64,000 nt of DNA from Gilliamella sp. Lep-s35 (lineage in GTDB: Bacteria > Pseudomonadota > Gammaproteobacteria > Enterobacterales > Orbaceae). A program made the translations under genes and the position numbers. Shown in pieces: positions 39,043 through 51,837 of this stretch (positions are counted from its first letter, which is position 1; each line of letters opens with the position of its first letter). The stretch spans positions 18,017-82,016 of the forward strand of contig NZ_WTEX01000013.1 of the NCBI RefSeq assembly GCF_009795845.1, given 5' to 3'. Below the pieces are notes generated by a model. It had not been told where the DNA came from. It did no database searches and saw only the letters and a list, made by a program, of their open reading frames with translations.

Positions 39043-39098
39043 GTTGAAATTGTTCGTTCTGGTATTATTGGTTTATCATGTAGTGAAAAGCAGTAAAT
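39043..39098 (+). repeat. scar: diverged duplicate of the ilvH 3' end
   Basis: These bases encode VEIVRSGIIGLSCSEKQ then TAA, against VEIVRSGIIGLSRSEKTVK at the end of IlvH (33825-33882). The first 50 bases differ at four positions. No other part of ilvH is present. It lies between igaA copies 2 and 3, exactly as ilvH precedes copy 1, so it marks the boundary of an old tandem duplication. Confidence 0.92.
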
Positions 39099-39184
39099 CA
39101 TTAATTTTAGTGGTTAAGAAATTAAGACTCAATTGTTTCAGATAGTTATTATTATAAAATAAGATTTATAAGGAATTAGTTATA

Positions 39185-40894
39185 ATGCAGATATTAGGTT
39201 TGGTCTTCTTAATTCAATTTATTATTTCATTTGTTTTTTATCCGATAAAAAAGTATAGAAGTACTAAGTATAAAAAAAAGCTAATGGCAGGTAGTTCGGT
39301 TAACAACCTCAAATCTATTAGAATGTTAACTGAAGAGGAAAGAAAAAGTGTAGAAAGCTATTTATCGATAACATGTGACCAATCATCAGGGAAAAAAAGT
39401 CATTTAGTTTCTAGAGAAGTGATGTCAATATCCGGTGAGTGTGTCAAACAAACTGAATTTTCGCCTTCCGAAAACACTTATTTTTATAAAATCCATAATA
39501 TTGATATTGTATTTCCTTTCAACATGGATTGTTACCTTAGTGATTATAACGAAGTTGAGATTGCGCTTACGCAAAATTTCGCTATCGCGGTTAAGTTAAA
39601 TGATCACAAAATAGGTTCAGCATTATATGCTACCTATTTGGCAGATGAAAAAAATGATAAACAAAGTTCGGTATATTGGCAGAGCGGCGTTTCAAAATTC
39701 TCAAAAGGCGAAAACTTAGATGAAAATATTAAACACACTGTAAGTCCACATCCTAAACTGAGTGAAAAATTGGGTTACGAAATTTTATCAGTTCGAAAAG
39801 AAACATCGCAAGAATCAGCTTCCCGTAATAAATTAAATCGAGGGATACTCACGGCATTTTTTTGTTTTTTTGTAGTAAGCTATTTTAATCGTTTTTGGGA
39901 TACAAAAGAGTTGAACGATCTGTTTTGGTTTGGAGTGAATTTTCTGGCTGCTATTTACTTTTATTTTCGTAAACCAAAATATAAAGCTAAAGTGCGATTT
40001 ATTAATCAAGTAAAAGGAAAAATAAATAAGAAAATTGTTAAATCCAATGAGATTAAAATTGGTCATGATTTGAAATTAAAGTATCCTAAAAATTGGCAAT
40101 CATTTATCCCTGAAAATAGCACTTTTGATGTTAATTTAGATGTTGATATTGACAGTAAAAAAATTATCCGTTATGGCTACGACATGTCAGTTAGTAAAGA
40201 GGTTGAACAATTTGGCCCACCAAAATTTTGGGGGCGTAATTTATGGCTTTTTTTAGTTGGCATGTTCTACCTTTATGCTGTCAATTATCAAGCAAAAGTC
40301 AGTGATAATTTCTCATTTGTTTATCATCAATACAATCACGATTCTAAACGTTGGTTTTTTGATGATGTATCAAAATTAATAACGAGCAACATCAAATCGG
40401 GTGATGTAGTGAAATTTAATTTTTTAGATGTGTCATTGACATGTGAAGTACCTGTTAAAAATCAAGCCAATAGATGTATTCAATCATTAATTCACAGTGC
40501 AACTACCGATACCTCTTTTCATTTAGCCAGTTCCACAAGATATTTTGTTTTACATGGTATAAATAAAAAGACAAGTTCTCAATCGGGTGAAAGTGTAGAT
40601 CAACAATCTGACAAAAACTTTCATGTAGATCATATCGTGGTCACGATGTCGGGATTCGTTTCAAATGTTGATTATGACACTAATCATACCATTTCAACAT
40701 TAACCATAAATATGCAAAAGTTATACCAAAAAGATATAAGCGAAAATCTATTGCCAATTTGTGTAAACCTGCTGTTATTTTTGCTTTTAGCTTCAGCGAC
40801 CATTTTTAACGGTATTATGTTCTTGTTGAAACTGATTCAGAATCGACTTCGTAACAATAGAATTAAAAAGTTATACGCTAATGGTATAATTTAG
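39185..40894 (+). CDS. IgaA-family membrane protein, copy 3, short periplasmic domain
   Basis: 569 aa. N-terminal helix (about 3-20), a single cytoplasmic domain (RMLTEEERKSVESYL, closest of the three to E. coli RKLTPEERSAVENYL), the conserved VRKETSQESASRNK, two central helices (about 218-262), NWQSFIPENS with DIDSKKIIRYG, a fourth helix (about 350-368) and the terminal helix (about 518-548). The periplasmic part is only about 150 residues against about 310 in copy 2; it keeps the first cysteine pair (LTCEVPVKNQANRC) but not the second. Because that domain contacts RcsF in E. coli, this copy may sense something else. AAGGA precedes the ATG. Confidence 0.8.
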   Translation: MQILGLVFLIQFIISFVFYPIKKYRSTKYKKKLMAGSSVNNLKSIRMLTEEERKSVESYLSITCDQSSGKKSHLVSREVMSISGECVKQTEFSPSENTYFYKIHNIDIVFPFNMDCYLSDYNEVEIALTQNFAIAVKLNDHKIGSALYATYLADEKNDKQSSVYWQSGVSKFSKGENLDENIKHTVSPHPKLSEKLGYEILSVRKETSQESASRNKLNRGILTAFFCFFVVSYFNRFWDTKELNDLFWFGVNFLAAIYFYFRKPKYKAKVRFINQVKGKINKKIVKSNEIKIGHDLKLKYPKNWQSFIPENSTFDVNLDVDIDSKKIIRYGYDMSVSKEVEQFGPPKFWGRNLWLFLVGMFYLYAVNYQAKVSDNFSFVYHQYNHDSKRWFFDDVSKLITSNIKSGDVVKFNFLDVSLTCEVPVKNQANRCIQSLIHSATTDTSFHLASSTRYFVLHGINKKTSSQSGESVDQQSDKNFHVDHIVVTMSGFVSNVDYDTNHTISTLTINMQKLYQKDISENLLPICVNLLLFLLLASATIFNGIMFLLKLIQNRLRNNRIKKLYANGII

Positions 40895-40934
40895 ATTGAT
40901 TTTCGCGATTATTGATATTATTTAATAAAAGTTG

Positions 40935-40965
40935 ATTAGCTAAACTCGTTATAAGTTTGGCTAAT
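40935..40965. terminator. hairpin after igaA copy 3
   Basis: ATTAGCTAAACT (40935-40946) / AGTTTGGCTAAT (40954-40965), one mismatch, 7-nt loop. Only a weak T-rich stretch follows, so termination is plausible but not certain. Confidence 0.45.
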
Positions 40966-41003
40966 ATGCTTGTTGAAAACATCCGTTAAAATTAATTATT
41001 CAA

Positions 41004-41032
41004 TTGTTAGGTAAGACAGATTCTGTTATACT
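41004..41032 (+). promoter_or_regulatory. sigma70 promoter of pyrG
   Basis: TTGTTA (41004-41009), 17-bp spacer, TATACT (41027-41032). Transcription would start near 41039, giving a leader of about 90 nt before pyrG. Confidence 0.6.
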
Positions 41033-41106
41033 AGTTTCCCGTCTGATTCATCATATATTGCATTGGTTTTTTATCATTTAGCCTTAGTGTAATATTATTC
41101 TATTAA

Positions 41107-42765
<1,659 letters not shown>

Positions 42766-42785
42766 TTTTAAATTAACATTTGTAA

Positions 42786-44114
<1,329 letters not shown>

Positions 44115-44142
44115 TTCGTTTTTACAAAAGACGTTATTGCTT

Positions 44143-44171
44143 AAAAAACGGTGACTAGTTCACCGTTTTTT
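44143..44171 (+). terminator. pyrG-eno terminator
   Basis: Perfect stem AAAAAACGGTGA (44143-44154) / TCACCGTTTTTT (44160-44171), loop CTAGT, followed by ATTTTC. Confidence 0.93.
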
Positions 44172-44338
44172 ATTTTCATTTAATTTAATCTTGCATAATC
44201 ATAGGAACAGTTGCACCAATTCAGGTTGTGTTGTACTCTTATCGTTTGATTTTTTTATGGCTGATTATAAATATCAATGTGTATTGATTTAATCGCCAGT
44301 AATTGACAGAATAACTAACTCGATTTTAATTTCTACTT

Positions 44339-45283
44339 ATGAATAATATTACGAATATGTCTAGGCCAAAAAGTAAATGGCAACTTTTTAACTGGCTTTA
44401 TACTGGTAAATTACCGTTAAACGAATTATGGCTCAATCCGACTTATCGTTATAAGTTTTTTTTCAGAACCTTGTTTTTAAGTCCAATCACCCTAAAATGG
44501 CTTGATAAATTAAGACAGTATCCATTACTTGGCGATTATTTTTCGTGCCAAACAAATTTGCCGTGTAAATTACAGCGCCCTTATTTAGCCTCTTGCTTGA
44601 GTCAAAAAGCCCGTTATGACGCTTTGTCGTATCACTATGATTTTTTAGCTAAACAACCTGACAGTGTAAGCAAGGCTTTTTATAATCCGCAATTGCCTTT
44701 TGTATTGGCCGATGTAACGGTTAAAAATGAACAAAACATCCAAATAGCAGTGCAAGCCCGTAATAAATTTGCAAGAGAGGGCGAAATCAGCCTTTATTTT
44801 TATGATAGTGATGGCATTGATTTAGCCACTTTAACGTTTTCAATCGTTGAATATCAAGGTAAGCCAACACTGTTTATTGCTGGTTTACAAGGGACAGGGC
44901 ATGATGATGCGCGCACGCGTGTACAAAAAGCGACTAAAGCGTGCTATGGACTGTTTCCTAAACGCATTGTGGTCGAAGCCGCACTAACGATTGCGCGTTA
45001 TTACCAGTTAACGCAAATTGTTGCCGTGGGTAATAAAACCCATATTTATAATAATTGGCGTTATAACAGCCGTCAGGAACGTATTTTGTCTGATTATGAT
45101 GATTTTTGGTTAACACTTGATAGCAAACAAGATGCCAATGGTTTATTTATATTACCAAGTCAAATTAATCGAAAATCCATTGAAGAAATCGCCAGTAAAA
45201 AACGTTCAGAATACCGAAATCGTTACGCTTTATTGGATCAGCTTCAACTTAATATTGAGCAAAAATTAGCATCATTGACTTAA
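44339..45283 (+). CDS. VirK/YbjX-family protein (DUF535)
   Basis: 314 aa, soluble, no signal peptide. Recognised by the family's middle and C-terminal blocks: LTFSIVEY, FIAGLQGTGHDDARTRVQKA, and AVGNKTHIYNNWRY with YDDFWLTLDS. VirK of Shigella and YbjX of E. coli/Salmonella are cytoplasmic proteins linked to virulence-factor display and envelope resistance, biochemical role unknown. No convincing ribosome site precedes the ATG at 44339; a start at the second Met (44357) is possible. lysO follows, and in E. coli ybjX and lysO (ybjE) also lie close together. Confidence 0.85.
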   Translation: MNNITNMSRPKSKWQLFNWLYTGKLPLNELWLNPTYRYKFFFRTLFLSPITLKWLDKLRQYPLLGDYFSCQTNLPCKLQRPYLASCLSQKARYDALSYHYDFLAKQPDSVSKAFYNPQLPFVLADVTVKNEQNIQIAVQARNKFAREGEISLYFYDSDGIDLATLTFSIVEYQGKPTLFIAGLQGTGHDDARTRVQKATKACYGLFPKRIVVEAALTIARYYQLTQIVAVGNKTHIYNNWRYNSRQERILSDYDDFWLTLDSKQDANGLFILPSQINRKSIEEIASKKRSEYRNRYALLDQLQLNIEQKLASLT

Positions 45284-45363
45284 TAATTAGCAGTAACATT
45301 TTAAAACATAGGTTTGATCCAATTATTTAAAAATAAAAGTCAGGAATAGTTAAGGAATAAAAT

Positions 45364-46272
45364 ATGTATTTTGGTATTCTTATTGCGTTAGTGCCATTGT
45401 TTATTGGTTACTTAATTAAGATTAAAAATGATAATTTGATGACCAAAATTAACCAAGCGTTAAGTTGGATGATTTACCTTATTTTATTCATTATGGGATC
45501 GGAACTGGCTCATTTAGATAATTTAACCACTAATTTGCGAACTATTTTATGCTACGCCAGTGTTTTGTTTGTTTGTACATTTGGTGGCAATTTTCTGGTT
45601 TTGCTTATTTTTGATTACTGTTCTCCTGTTAAAACTGTTAAAGCAAATCAAACTTATGAATCACGTTTTAAAATGATTTTTGAGTCATTGCGTGTTTGTA
45701 TTGCATTAATATTGGGGTTTGTTTGTGGATTATTTCCTTTATTTATCTGGCAATACGCCGAAATTACCACCCAAGTTGTGTTGGTTTTTTTATTGTTTTT
45801 AGTCGGAATACAATTACGCAGTAATAATATTTCAATCAAACATATTCTACTTAACAAAATAGGCATAACAACAACGCTATTAGTTACGTTAAGCGCTTTT
45901 TTAGGTGGAGTTATTGCCTCATTTATTCTAAATTTACCTGCGCGTGTTGGTCTTGCAATGTCATCGGGGTTTGGTTGGTATTCGTTATCGGGTATTTTAA
46001 TGACCGAAGCCCATGGCCCAATTATTGGTAGTGCGACGTTTTTAAATGATATTTTGCGTGAGTTATGTGCAATTATCTTAATACCAACACTAATTAAACG
46101 CTACCAATTAACCACATTAGGACTGTGCGGTGCAACATCAATGGATTTTACATTACCCATGCTACAAAAAGGTGGCGGAATAGCCATTGTACCTGCCGCT
46201 ATTGCTCAAGGTTTTTTATTGACGTTGATTATGCCGGTATTGATTACGTTATTTAATTATGGTGGGTTTTAG
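45364..46272 (+). CDS. lysO: L-lysine exporter LysO (YbjE)
   Basis: 302 aa with about eight membrane segments. DUF340/LysO family, recognisable from the N-terminal pair of helices ending IMGSELAHLDNL and the C-terminal core GFGWYSLSGILMTEAHGP with CGATSMDFTLPML. LysO exports lysine and the antimetabolite thialysine in E. coli; regulation there is by ArgP, whose site I cannot identify here. AAGGAATAAA precedes the ATG. Confidence 0.92.
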   Translation: MYFGILIALVPLFIGYLIKIKNDNLMTKINQALSWMIYLILFIMGSELAHLDNLTTNLRTILCYASVLFVCTFGGNFLVLLIFDYCSPVKTVKANQTYESRFKMIFESLRVCIALILGFVCGLFPLFIWQYAEITTQVVLVFLLFLVGIQLRSNNISIKHILLNKIGITTTLLVTLSAFLGGVIASFILNLPARVGLAMSSGFGWYSLSGILMTEAHGPIIGSATFLNDILRELCAIILIPTLIKRYQLTTLGLCGATSMDFTLPMLQKGGGIAIVPAAIAQGFLLTLIMPVLITLFNYGGF

Positions 46273-46422
46273 TAACCATTCACATAACCGTTAACTAAAT
46301 CGCATTATATACATTATTATGATTATTTTTAGTATATTGTGCGTTTTGTGATTTAAAAAACTTTAATAAAATCAATGCATTTCCTGACCGATTTTTTGGC
46401 TGTTTTTGTGCTGATTGATGGT

Positions 46423-46596
46423 TTATATACGCTCATTTTTAGGCACAAAAAATGGTGTGGTGTCGATCCCTTCATGTTGTAGCAGTTTGATTTTTTTATC
46501 TATGTCGCCAGCATAACCTGTTAAATTACCGTTAACGCTAATAACACAATGACAAGAAATGATAATGGACATTGGATTATGACCAACTGCTAGTTT
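46423..46596 (-). pseudogene. ogt: ogt-like O6-methylguanine-DNA methyltransferase, C-terminal remnant
   Basis: The minus strand reads AVGHNPMSIIISCHCVIS, NGNLTGYAGDIDKKIKLL, then HEGI and a stop at 46423-46425. Functional MGMT proteins have AVGxNPxSIIxPCHRVI and LTGYAGGLxRKxxLLxxEG here, so this is the last 50-55 residues of that family with the active-site PCHRV changed to SCHCV. Upstream the frame quickly loses similarity and the N-terminal two thirds is absent. A dead, shrinking gene in the 550-bp gap between lysO and prfA; the rest of the gap shows nothing else apart from the prfA -10-like TATAAT at 46773-46778. Confidence 0.8.
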
Positions 46597-46822
46597 ACAG
46601 TGATAAAACTATCAATTTATTGATTAATATTGTGTGTAAAAAAGTGGTTGGTATGGAAACTTTAAATATCAAACGCAAAAATGATATGTAGAAATCAACA
46701 TCTTGATATGCCTATGTTTTCAATTAAAGCATTAGCATAGTGCTGAAACTGTATTTTAAAAGCAATTAAGTATATAATGCACTACAAATTTAATTAATTT
46801 TTATCATCTAAAATATACTTCT

Positions 46823-47908
46823 ATGAAATCTTCAATTATCAATAAATTAGAAACGCTACAAGAGCGTTATGAAGAGGTTCAAGCATTATTGTCTGATGCT
46901 TCGGTTATTGCCGATCAAAATCGCTTTCGTACTTTGTCTAAAGAATATTCACAATTAACAGGTGTGGTTAAATGTTTTACGGATTGGAAACAAACTCAAG
47001 AGGATATTGATACAGCTAAAATAATGCTATCTGATCCTGAAATGTGCGAAATGGCGCAAGAAGAATTAAACGAAGCACTTAGTCGAGTTGAGGAGCAAGA
47101 AAAGCAACTACAAGTACTATTATTACCGAAAGATCCTAATGACGATTATAACTGCTTTGTTGAAGTTAGAGCCGGAACGGGTGGTGATGAAGCGGCTATT
47201 TTTGCAGGTGATTTAGCCCGAATGTATACAAGATTTGCTGAATCGCGCCATTGGCGAGTTGAAATTATGAGCGCAAATGATGGCGAACATGGCGGTTATA
47301 AAGAAGTCATTATGTTAGTGAGTGGTGATGGGGTGTATGGTCATTTGAAATTCGAATCGGGTGGTCACCGAGTTCAACGTGTGCCAGAAACCGAATCGCA
47401 AGGTCGTATTCATACATCGGCTTGTACTGTTGCTGTTTTACCAGAAGTCCCTGAAGCAGAAATGCCCGAAATCAACCCGGCTGATTTAAAAATTGATACC
47501 TATCGTTCATCTGGCGCAGGTGGTCAGCATGTTAATACAACAGATTCTGCTATTCGTATTACCCACATTCCTACGGGCATCGTTGTTGAATGTCAAGATG
47601 AGCGTTCACAACATAAAAACAGAGCCAAAGCAATGTCAGTTTTAGCTGCAAGAATTCAAGATGCGGAACTACGCAAGCGCCAACAAGAAGAGGCTTCAAC
47701 ACGCCGAAATCTATTAGGTTCAGGTGATCGTTCTGATAGAATTAGAACATATAATTACCCACAAGGTCGAGTAACCGATCATCGAATTAATTTAACGCTT
47801 TACCGTTTAGATGAAGTTATGGAAGGGAAATTAGATATGCTAATCGAGCCGATTGTACAAGAATATCAAGCCGATCAACTTGCTGCTTTATCGGAACAAG
47901 ATGAATGA
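46823..47908 (+). CDS. prfA: peptide chain release factor 1
   Basis: 361 aa. RF1 class by length and by the PxT-type stop-codon anticodon loop region ([17 protein letters not shown]). The universal GGQ motif is at 233-235 ([13 protein letters not shown]), the glutamine being the residue methylated by PrmC encoded next. It terminates translation at UAA and UAG. The stop overlaps prmC by 4 bp (ATGA). In E. coli hemA precedes prfA; here the upstream neighbour is an ogt remnant instead. Confidence 0.97.
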   Translation: MKSSIINKLETLQERYEEVQALLSDASVIADQNRFRTLSKEYSQLTGVVKCFTDWKQTQEDIDTAKIMLSDPEMCEMAQEELNEALSRVEEQEKQLQVLLLPKDPNDDYNCFVEVRAGTGGDEAAIFAGDLARMYTRFAESRHWRVEIMSANDGEHGGYKEVIMLVSGDGVYGHLKFESGGHRVQRVPETESQGRIHTSACTVAVLPEVPEAEMPEINPADLKIDTYRSSGAGGQHVNTTDSAIRITHIPTGIVVECQDERSQHKNRAKAMSVLAARIQDAELRKRQQEEASTRRNLLGSGDRSDRIRTYNYPQGRVTDHRINLTLYRLDEVMEGKLDMLIEPIVQEYQADQLAALSEQDE

Positions 47909-48741
47909 CCTATTTACAATGGCTTAAAAGTGCATCTCAAACCTTAACCGATAGTGAAAGTCCAAAGCGAGATGCCGAAATTTTACTGAGTTTTGTTACG
48001 CAAAAAACACGAACCTTTTTAATGGCGTTTAGTGAAACATTACTTACTGATGATGAGTTGATTGCATTATCTGAATGTTTAGAACGTAGGAAAAATGGCG
48101 AGCCTATCGCTTATATTACTGGCGAAAAAGAGTTTTGGTCTTTGAAATTTAATGTCTCTAGCGCAACATTAATACCTAGACCTGATACCGAAAAATTAGT
48201 TGAACTAAGTTTAGAATACCTTCCTAAAGTGCCTTGTGAAGTATTGGATCTTGGTACTGGCACTGGGGCGATAGTTATTGCCATGGCAACTGAACGCCAA
48301 GATTGCTTATTTACTGCAATTGAAAAAAGTCAAGATGCTCTTATATTAGCACAACAAAATGCAACCCAAATAGGGGTAAATAATGTCTATTTTTTACATG
48401 GTGATTGGTATAAACCAATAAAAAACCGAAAATTTTCAATGATTGTTAGTAACCCACCTTATATTGAATCAACTGATATTCACTTATCACAAGGTGATGT
48501 TCGTTATGAACCAAGAAGCGCTTTAGTTTCAGGAGAAGATGGATTATCTGATATAAAACTGATCGTACAAGGTGCAACCAAGCACTTAATCCAATATGGT
48601 TGGTTACTAATAGAACATGGTTGGAAACAAGGCGAAGCAGTGCAAACCATTTTTAAACAAAACGGATTTCAATTAGTTGAAACTTTCACCGACTATAGTG
48701 GTAATGATAGAGTCACTCTTGGTCGTTGGTTTAAACCTTAA
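47905..48741 (+). CDS. prmC: release factor glutamine methyltransferase PrmC
   Basis: 278 aa. N-terminal helical substrate-binding domain (about 1-85) and a class I SAM-dependent methyltransferase domain with [14 protein letters not shown] (SAM-binding) and catalytic NPPY at 183-186 (SNPPYIES). It methylates the glutamine of the GGQ motif in RF1 and RF2, and is encoded directly behind its substrate gene with overlapping codons. Confidence 0.97.
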   Translation: MTYLQWLKSASQTLTDSESPKRDAEILLSFVTQKTRTFLMAFSETLLTDDELIALSECLERRKNGEPIAYITGEKEFWSLKFNVSSATLIPRPDTEKLVELSLEYLPKVPCEVLDLGTGTGAIVIAMATERQDCLFTAIEKSQDALILAQQNATQIGVNNVYFLHGDWYKPIKNRKFSMIVSNPPYIESTDIHLSQGDVRYEPRSALVSGEDGLSDIKLIVQGATKHLIQYGWLLIEHGWKQGEAVQTIFKQNGFQLVETFTDYSGNDRVTLGRWFKP

Positions 48742-49611
<870 letters not shown>

Positions 49612-49684
49612 GAGTTTAATTATTTAGCTACGATTAAAAAAACGTTATTTATTATAAAGTAAACGGTATTTTTAGCATATTAAT

Positions 49685-49718
49685 AAAAAAGAGAAACCAA
49701 ATGTGATTTCTCTTTTTT
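49685..49718 (+). terminator. prfA-prmC-kdsA terminator
   Basis: Perfect 12-bp stem AAAAAAGAGAAA (49685-49696) / TTTCTCTTTTTT (49707-49718), 10-nt loop, T-run built into the stem. Confidence 0.85.
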
Positions 49719-50412
49719 ATTTGGTTATGTGGTCATTTTACGTTATTAATTTTTAGAAATTACTTACTTTTTAATCTTCAATTTTTCAGCCATGGTAATA
49801 AATATACATAAAAAATGCCATATCCTAAATCATAGGTAGCGTGTTGATATTATAAATAAAATTGGTGATAGACTAAATATTGACAGCAAACGTTCATCTA
49901 GAACATATTCATTAACATCTTCCAAAATCGTCATAACACATTAAATAATGTGACTTTACTGATTAATACTAACGTAATTTTGTATGTAGGTTGTCCATTT
50001 ACAATGGGATATTTATACAAAGGTTTATATTTTAGGTGATATTTTTGTAAAAAATATTCAGGATTCTATACCGTCATAAGTTTAAAAAACGCTAAAAAAA
50101 GCCTGTCATATTATTTTTTGCAATAAAAAAAGTTGTGACTTTCATCTAAAAATTTGCATAAAAATTGATTTTTTTAGTGATTATGATCACGATTTAGAGT
50201 GTTTAATTTGCTAGATAAAATATGTTTATGCATTATAAAAATGTATATTTATCTTATATCTGAATTTAAATATACCACCTAAACATGCCACCTAAATATA
50301 GTTTAGGAGTTAAATATTTAAAATAAAGTTAATTTTAATTTACCAATAAATCACATTTTTATAGTTTATTGTAAGTTAAACAGCATAAATTTATCATTTT
50401 AGGAAAACCAAT
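49719..50412. other. long AT-rich upstream region of the chitin operon
   Basis: About 700 bp without a supported ORF. It contains a CRP-like site at 50176-50192 and, 24 bp further, a possible -10 (TAAAAT, 50216-50221), leaving an untranslated leader of nearly 190 nt with a short repeated phrase (ACCACCTAAACATGCCACCTAAAT around 50274-50300). A long leader before a porin could be the target of a small RNA, as chiP is of ChiX in E. coli, but I cannot show pairing. Confidence 0.4.
50176..50192. promoter_or_regulatory. CRP-cAMP binding site upstream of chiP-chb
   Basis: AGTGA-TTATGA-TCACG is a near-palindromic match to TGTGA-N6-TCACA (8 of 10 core bases). Its centre is about 44 bp before the inferred start of transcription, fitting class II activation and catabolite repression of chitin use. 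Confidence 0.55.
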
Positions 50413-51828
50413 ATGAATACCTATAATGCACAAATAAAACCTCGTCCATTTAATCATTTAACTAAATTGATTTTATCCTTATCTATTTTAAGTAGTGCCA
50501 TTCCTGTTTATGCTACCTACGAAAACCATTTTGTTGATGATTCTTCATTAACTGGTAATGTCTTTTTTTGGAATCGAGATCGTGAACGCAAAGATATTGA
50601 TACACATAAGTATGAAAAAAACCTAAGACACACTTCATTCAATACTAATTTAGATTTTAAATCAGGCTATATTGCCGATAGATTGGCTATTGAACTCGGT
50701 GGTTATGGCGCTTGGGAAGTGAGTAATGGCGGTAATGGTCATCCAAATGAAATTGGATTTAGTGGATCACATACTCGTTGGAGTGAAGATTGGAAAAAAG
50801 ATGTCAGCGGATTGAGCTTTTATAAAGCACAAGCAAATTTCAAAATTGACGAATTATTTTGGGTAAAAGCAGGTTATATTCAGCCATCAGGACAAACATT
50901 ACTTGCGCCACATTGGAGTTTATTACCGGGTACTTATCGTGGGTTTGAGATAGGTTCAACGCTTGATTTTGATAGCGCTGGTGCATTGTCAATGTCATAT
51001 ATGTGGAGTGATAAATATAAAGCACCTTGGTATAAACGACTTTATGAATTCAAACAGTGGGGAAAAGGTAAAAAAATTGATTTTTTACACTCAGCAGGTT
51101 TGAAGTATGACTTTAAAAATGACTTAGTGTTAGAAAGCGCATTCGGCCAAGCACAAAATTATATGAATCAATTTTTTGGCAAAGTATCTTATAAAATGGA
51201 CGTGTTTGATAATCCTATGACTATGAGCTACCAATTTTATGGTGCTAAAGATCAATCACATAAAGGTACTGATGTATATGATGGCTTAGCGTGGTTGCAA
51301 GCAGCGACATTAGGTTATCAAGTTGGTCCTGTTGGTCTTCGACTTGAAGGCGTTTCGGTTAAAGCTGATGGAGAACAGGGATTCTTTTTACAGCGTATGA
51401 CACCTGATTATGCTTCATCAAATGGTCGTTTAGATATATGGTGGAATTCTCGCTCAGACTTCAATGCTAATGGTGAAAAAGCAGTGTTTGCTGAAGTGAC
51501 TTATGATTTAAGTCACTTATCTCATTATTTAGCGGGTTGGAAAACAGGTGCGTCTTATGCCTATGGTTGGGATGCAAAACCTAGCACTAATCGTCAATAC
51601 AATCAAAAACAGCGTTTGATTGAATCTGCATATAACTTTGATTTAGGTTATACCGTGCAAGAAAGTTGGGCAAAAGATACAACCTTCCAATTGCACTATA
51701 CCAAATATAATAACCATTCAAATATACCGAGCTGGGGTGGTGGATACGGTAATATCTTCCAAGATGAACGGGACATTAAATTTATTGTTACAATTCCATT
51801 CACTGTTTTTAGTGCTAAACAAAAATAG
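50413..51828 (+). CDS. chiP: chitoporin ChiP (OprD-family outer-membrane channel)
   Basis: 471 aa (E. coli ChiP: 468). Signal peptide to about residue 34 (ending VYA), then a beta-barrel of the OprD superfamily: FVDDSSLTGNVFFWNRDRER is the characteristic first strand of ChiP/OprD porins, and GGYGAWEVSNGG, WVKAGYIQPSG and the C-terminal DIKFIVTIPFTVF follow. It allows chitooligosaccharides across the outer membrane. It is followed after 9 bp by the chitobiase gene, so uptake and hydrolysis are co-expressed. AGGAAA precedes the ATG. Confidence 0.93.
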   Translation: MNTYNAQIKPRPFNHLTKLILSLSILSSAIPVYATYENHFVDDSSLTGNVFFWNRDRERKDIDTHKYEKNLRHTSFNTNLDFKSGYIADRLAIELGGYGAWEVSNGGNGHPNEIGFSGSHTRWSEDWKKDVSGLSFYKAQANFKIDELFWVKAGYIQPSGQTLLAPHWSLLPGTYRGFEIGSTLDFDSAGALSMSYMWSDKYKAPWYKRLYEFKQWGKGKKIDFLHSAGLKYDFKNDLVLESAFGQAQNYMNQFFGKVSYKMDVFDNPMTMSYQFYGAKDQSHKGTDVYDGLAWLQAATLGYQVGPVGLRLEGVSVKADGEQGFFLQRMTPDYASSNGRLDIWWNSRSDFNANGEKAVFAEVTYDLSHLSHYLAGWKTGASYAYGWDAKPSTNRQYNQKQRLIESAYNFDLGYTVQESWAKDTTFQLHYTKYNNHSNIPSWGGGYGNIFQDERDIKFIVTIPFTVFSAKQK

Positions 51829-51837
51829 GTAAAAAAG

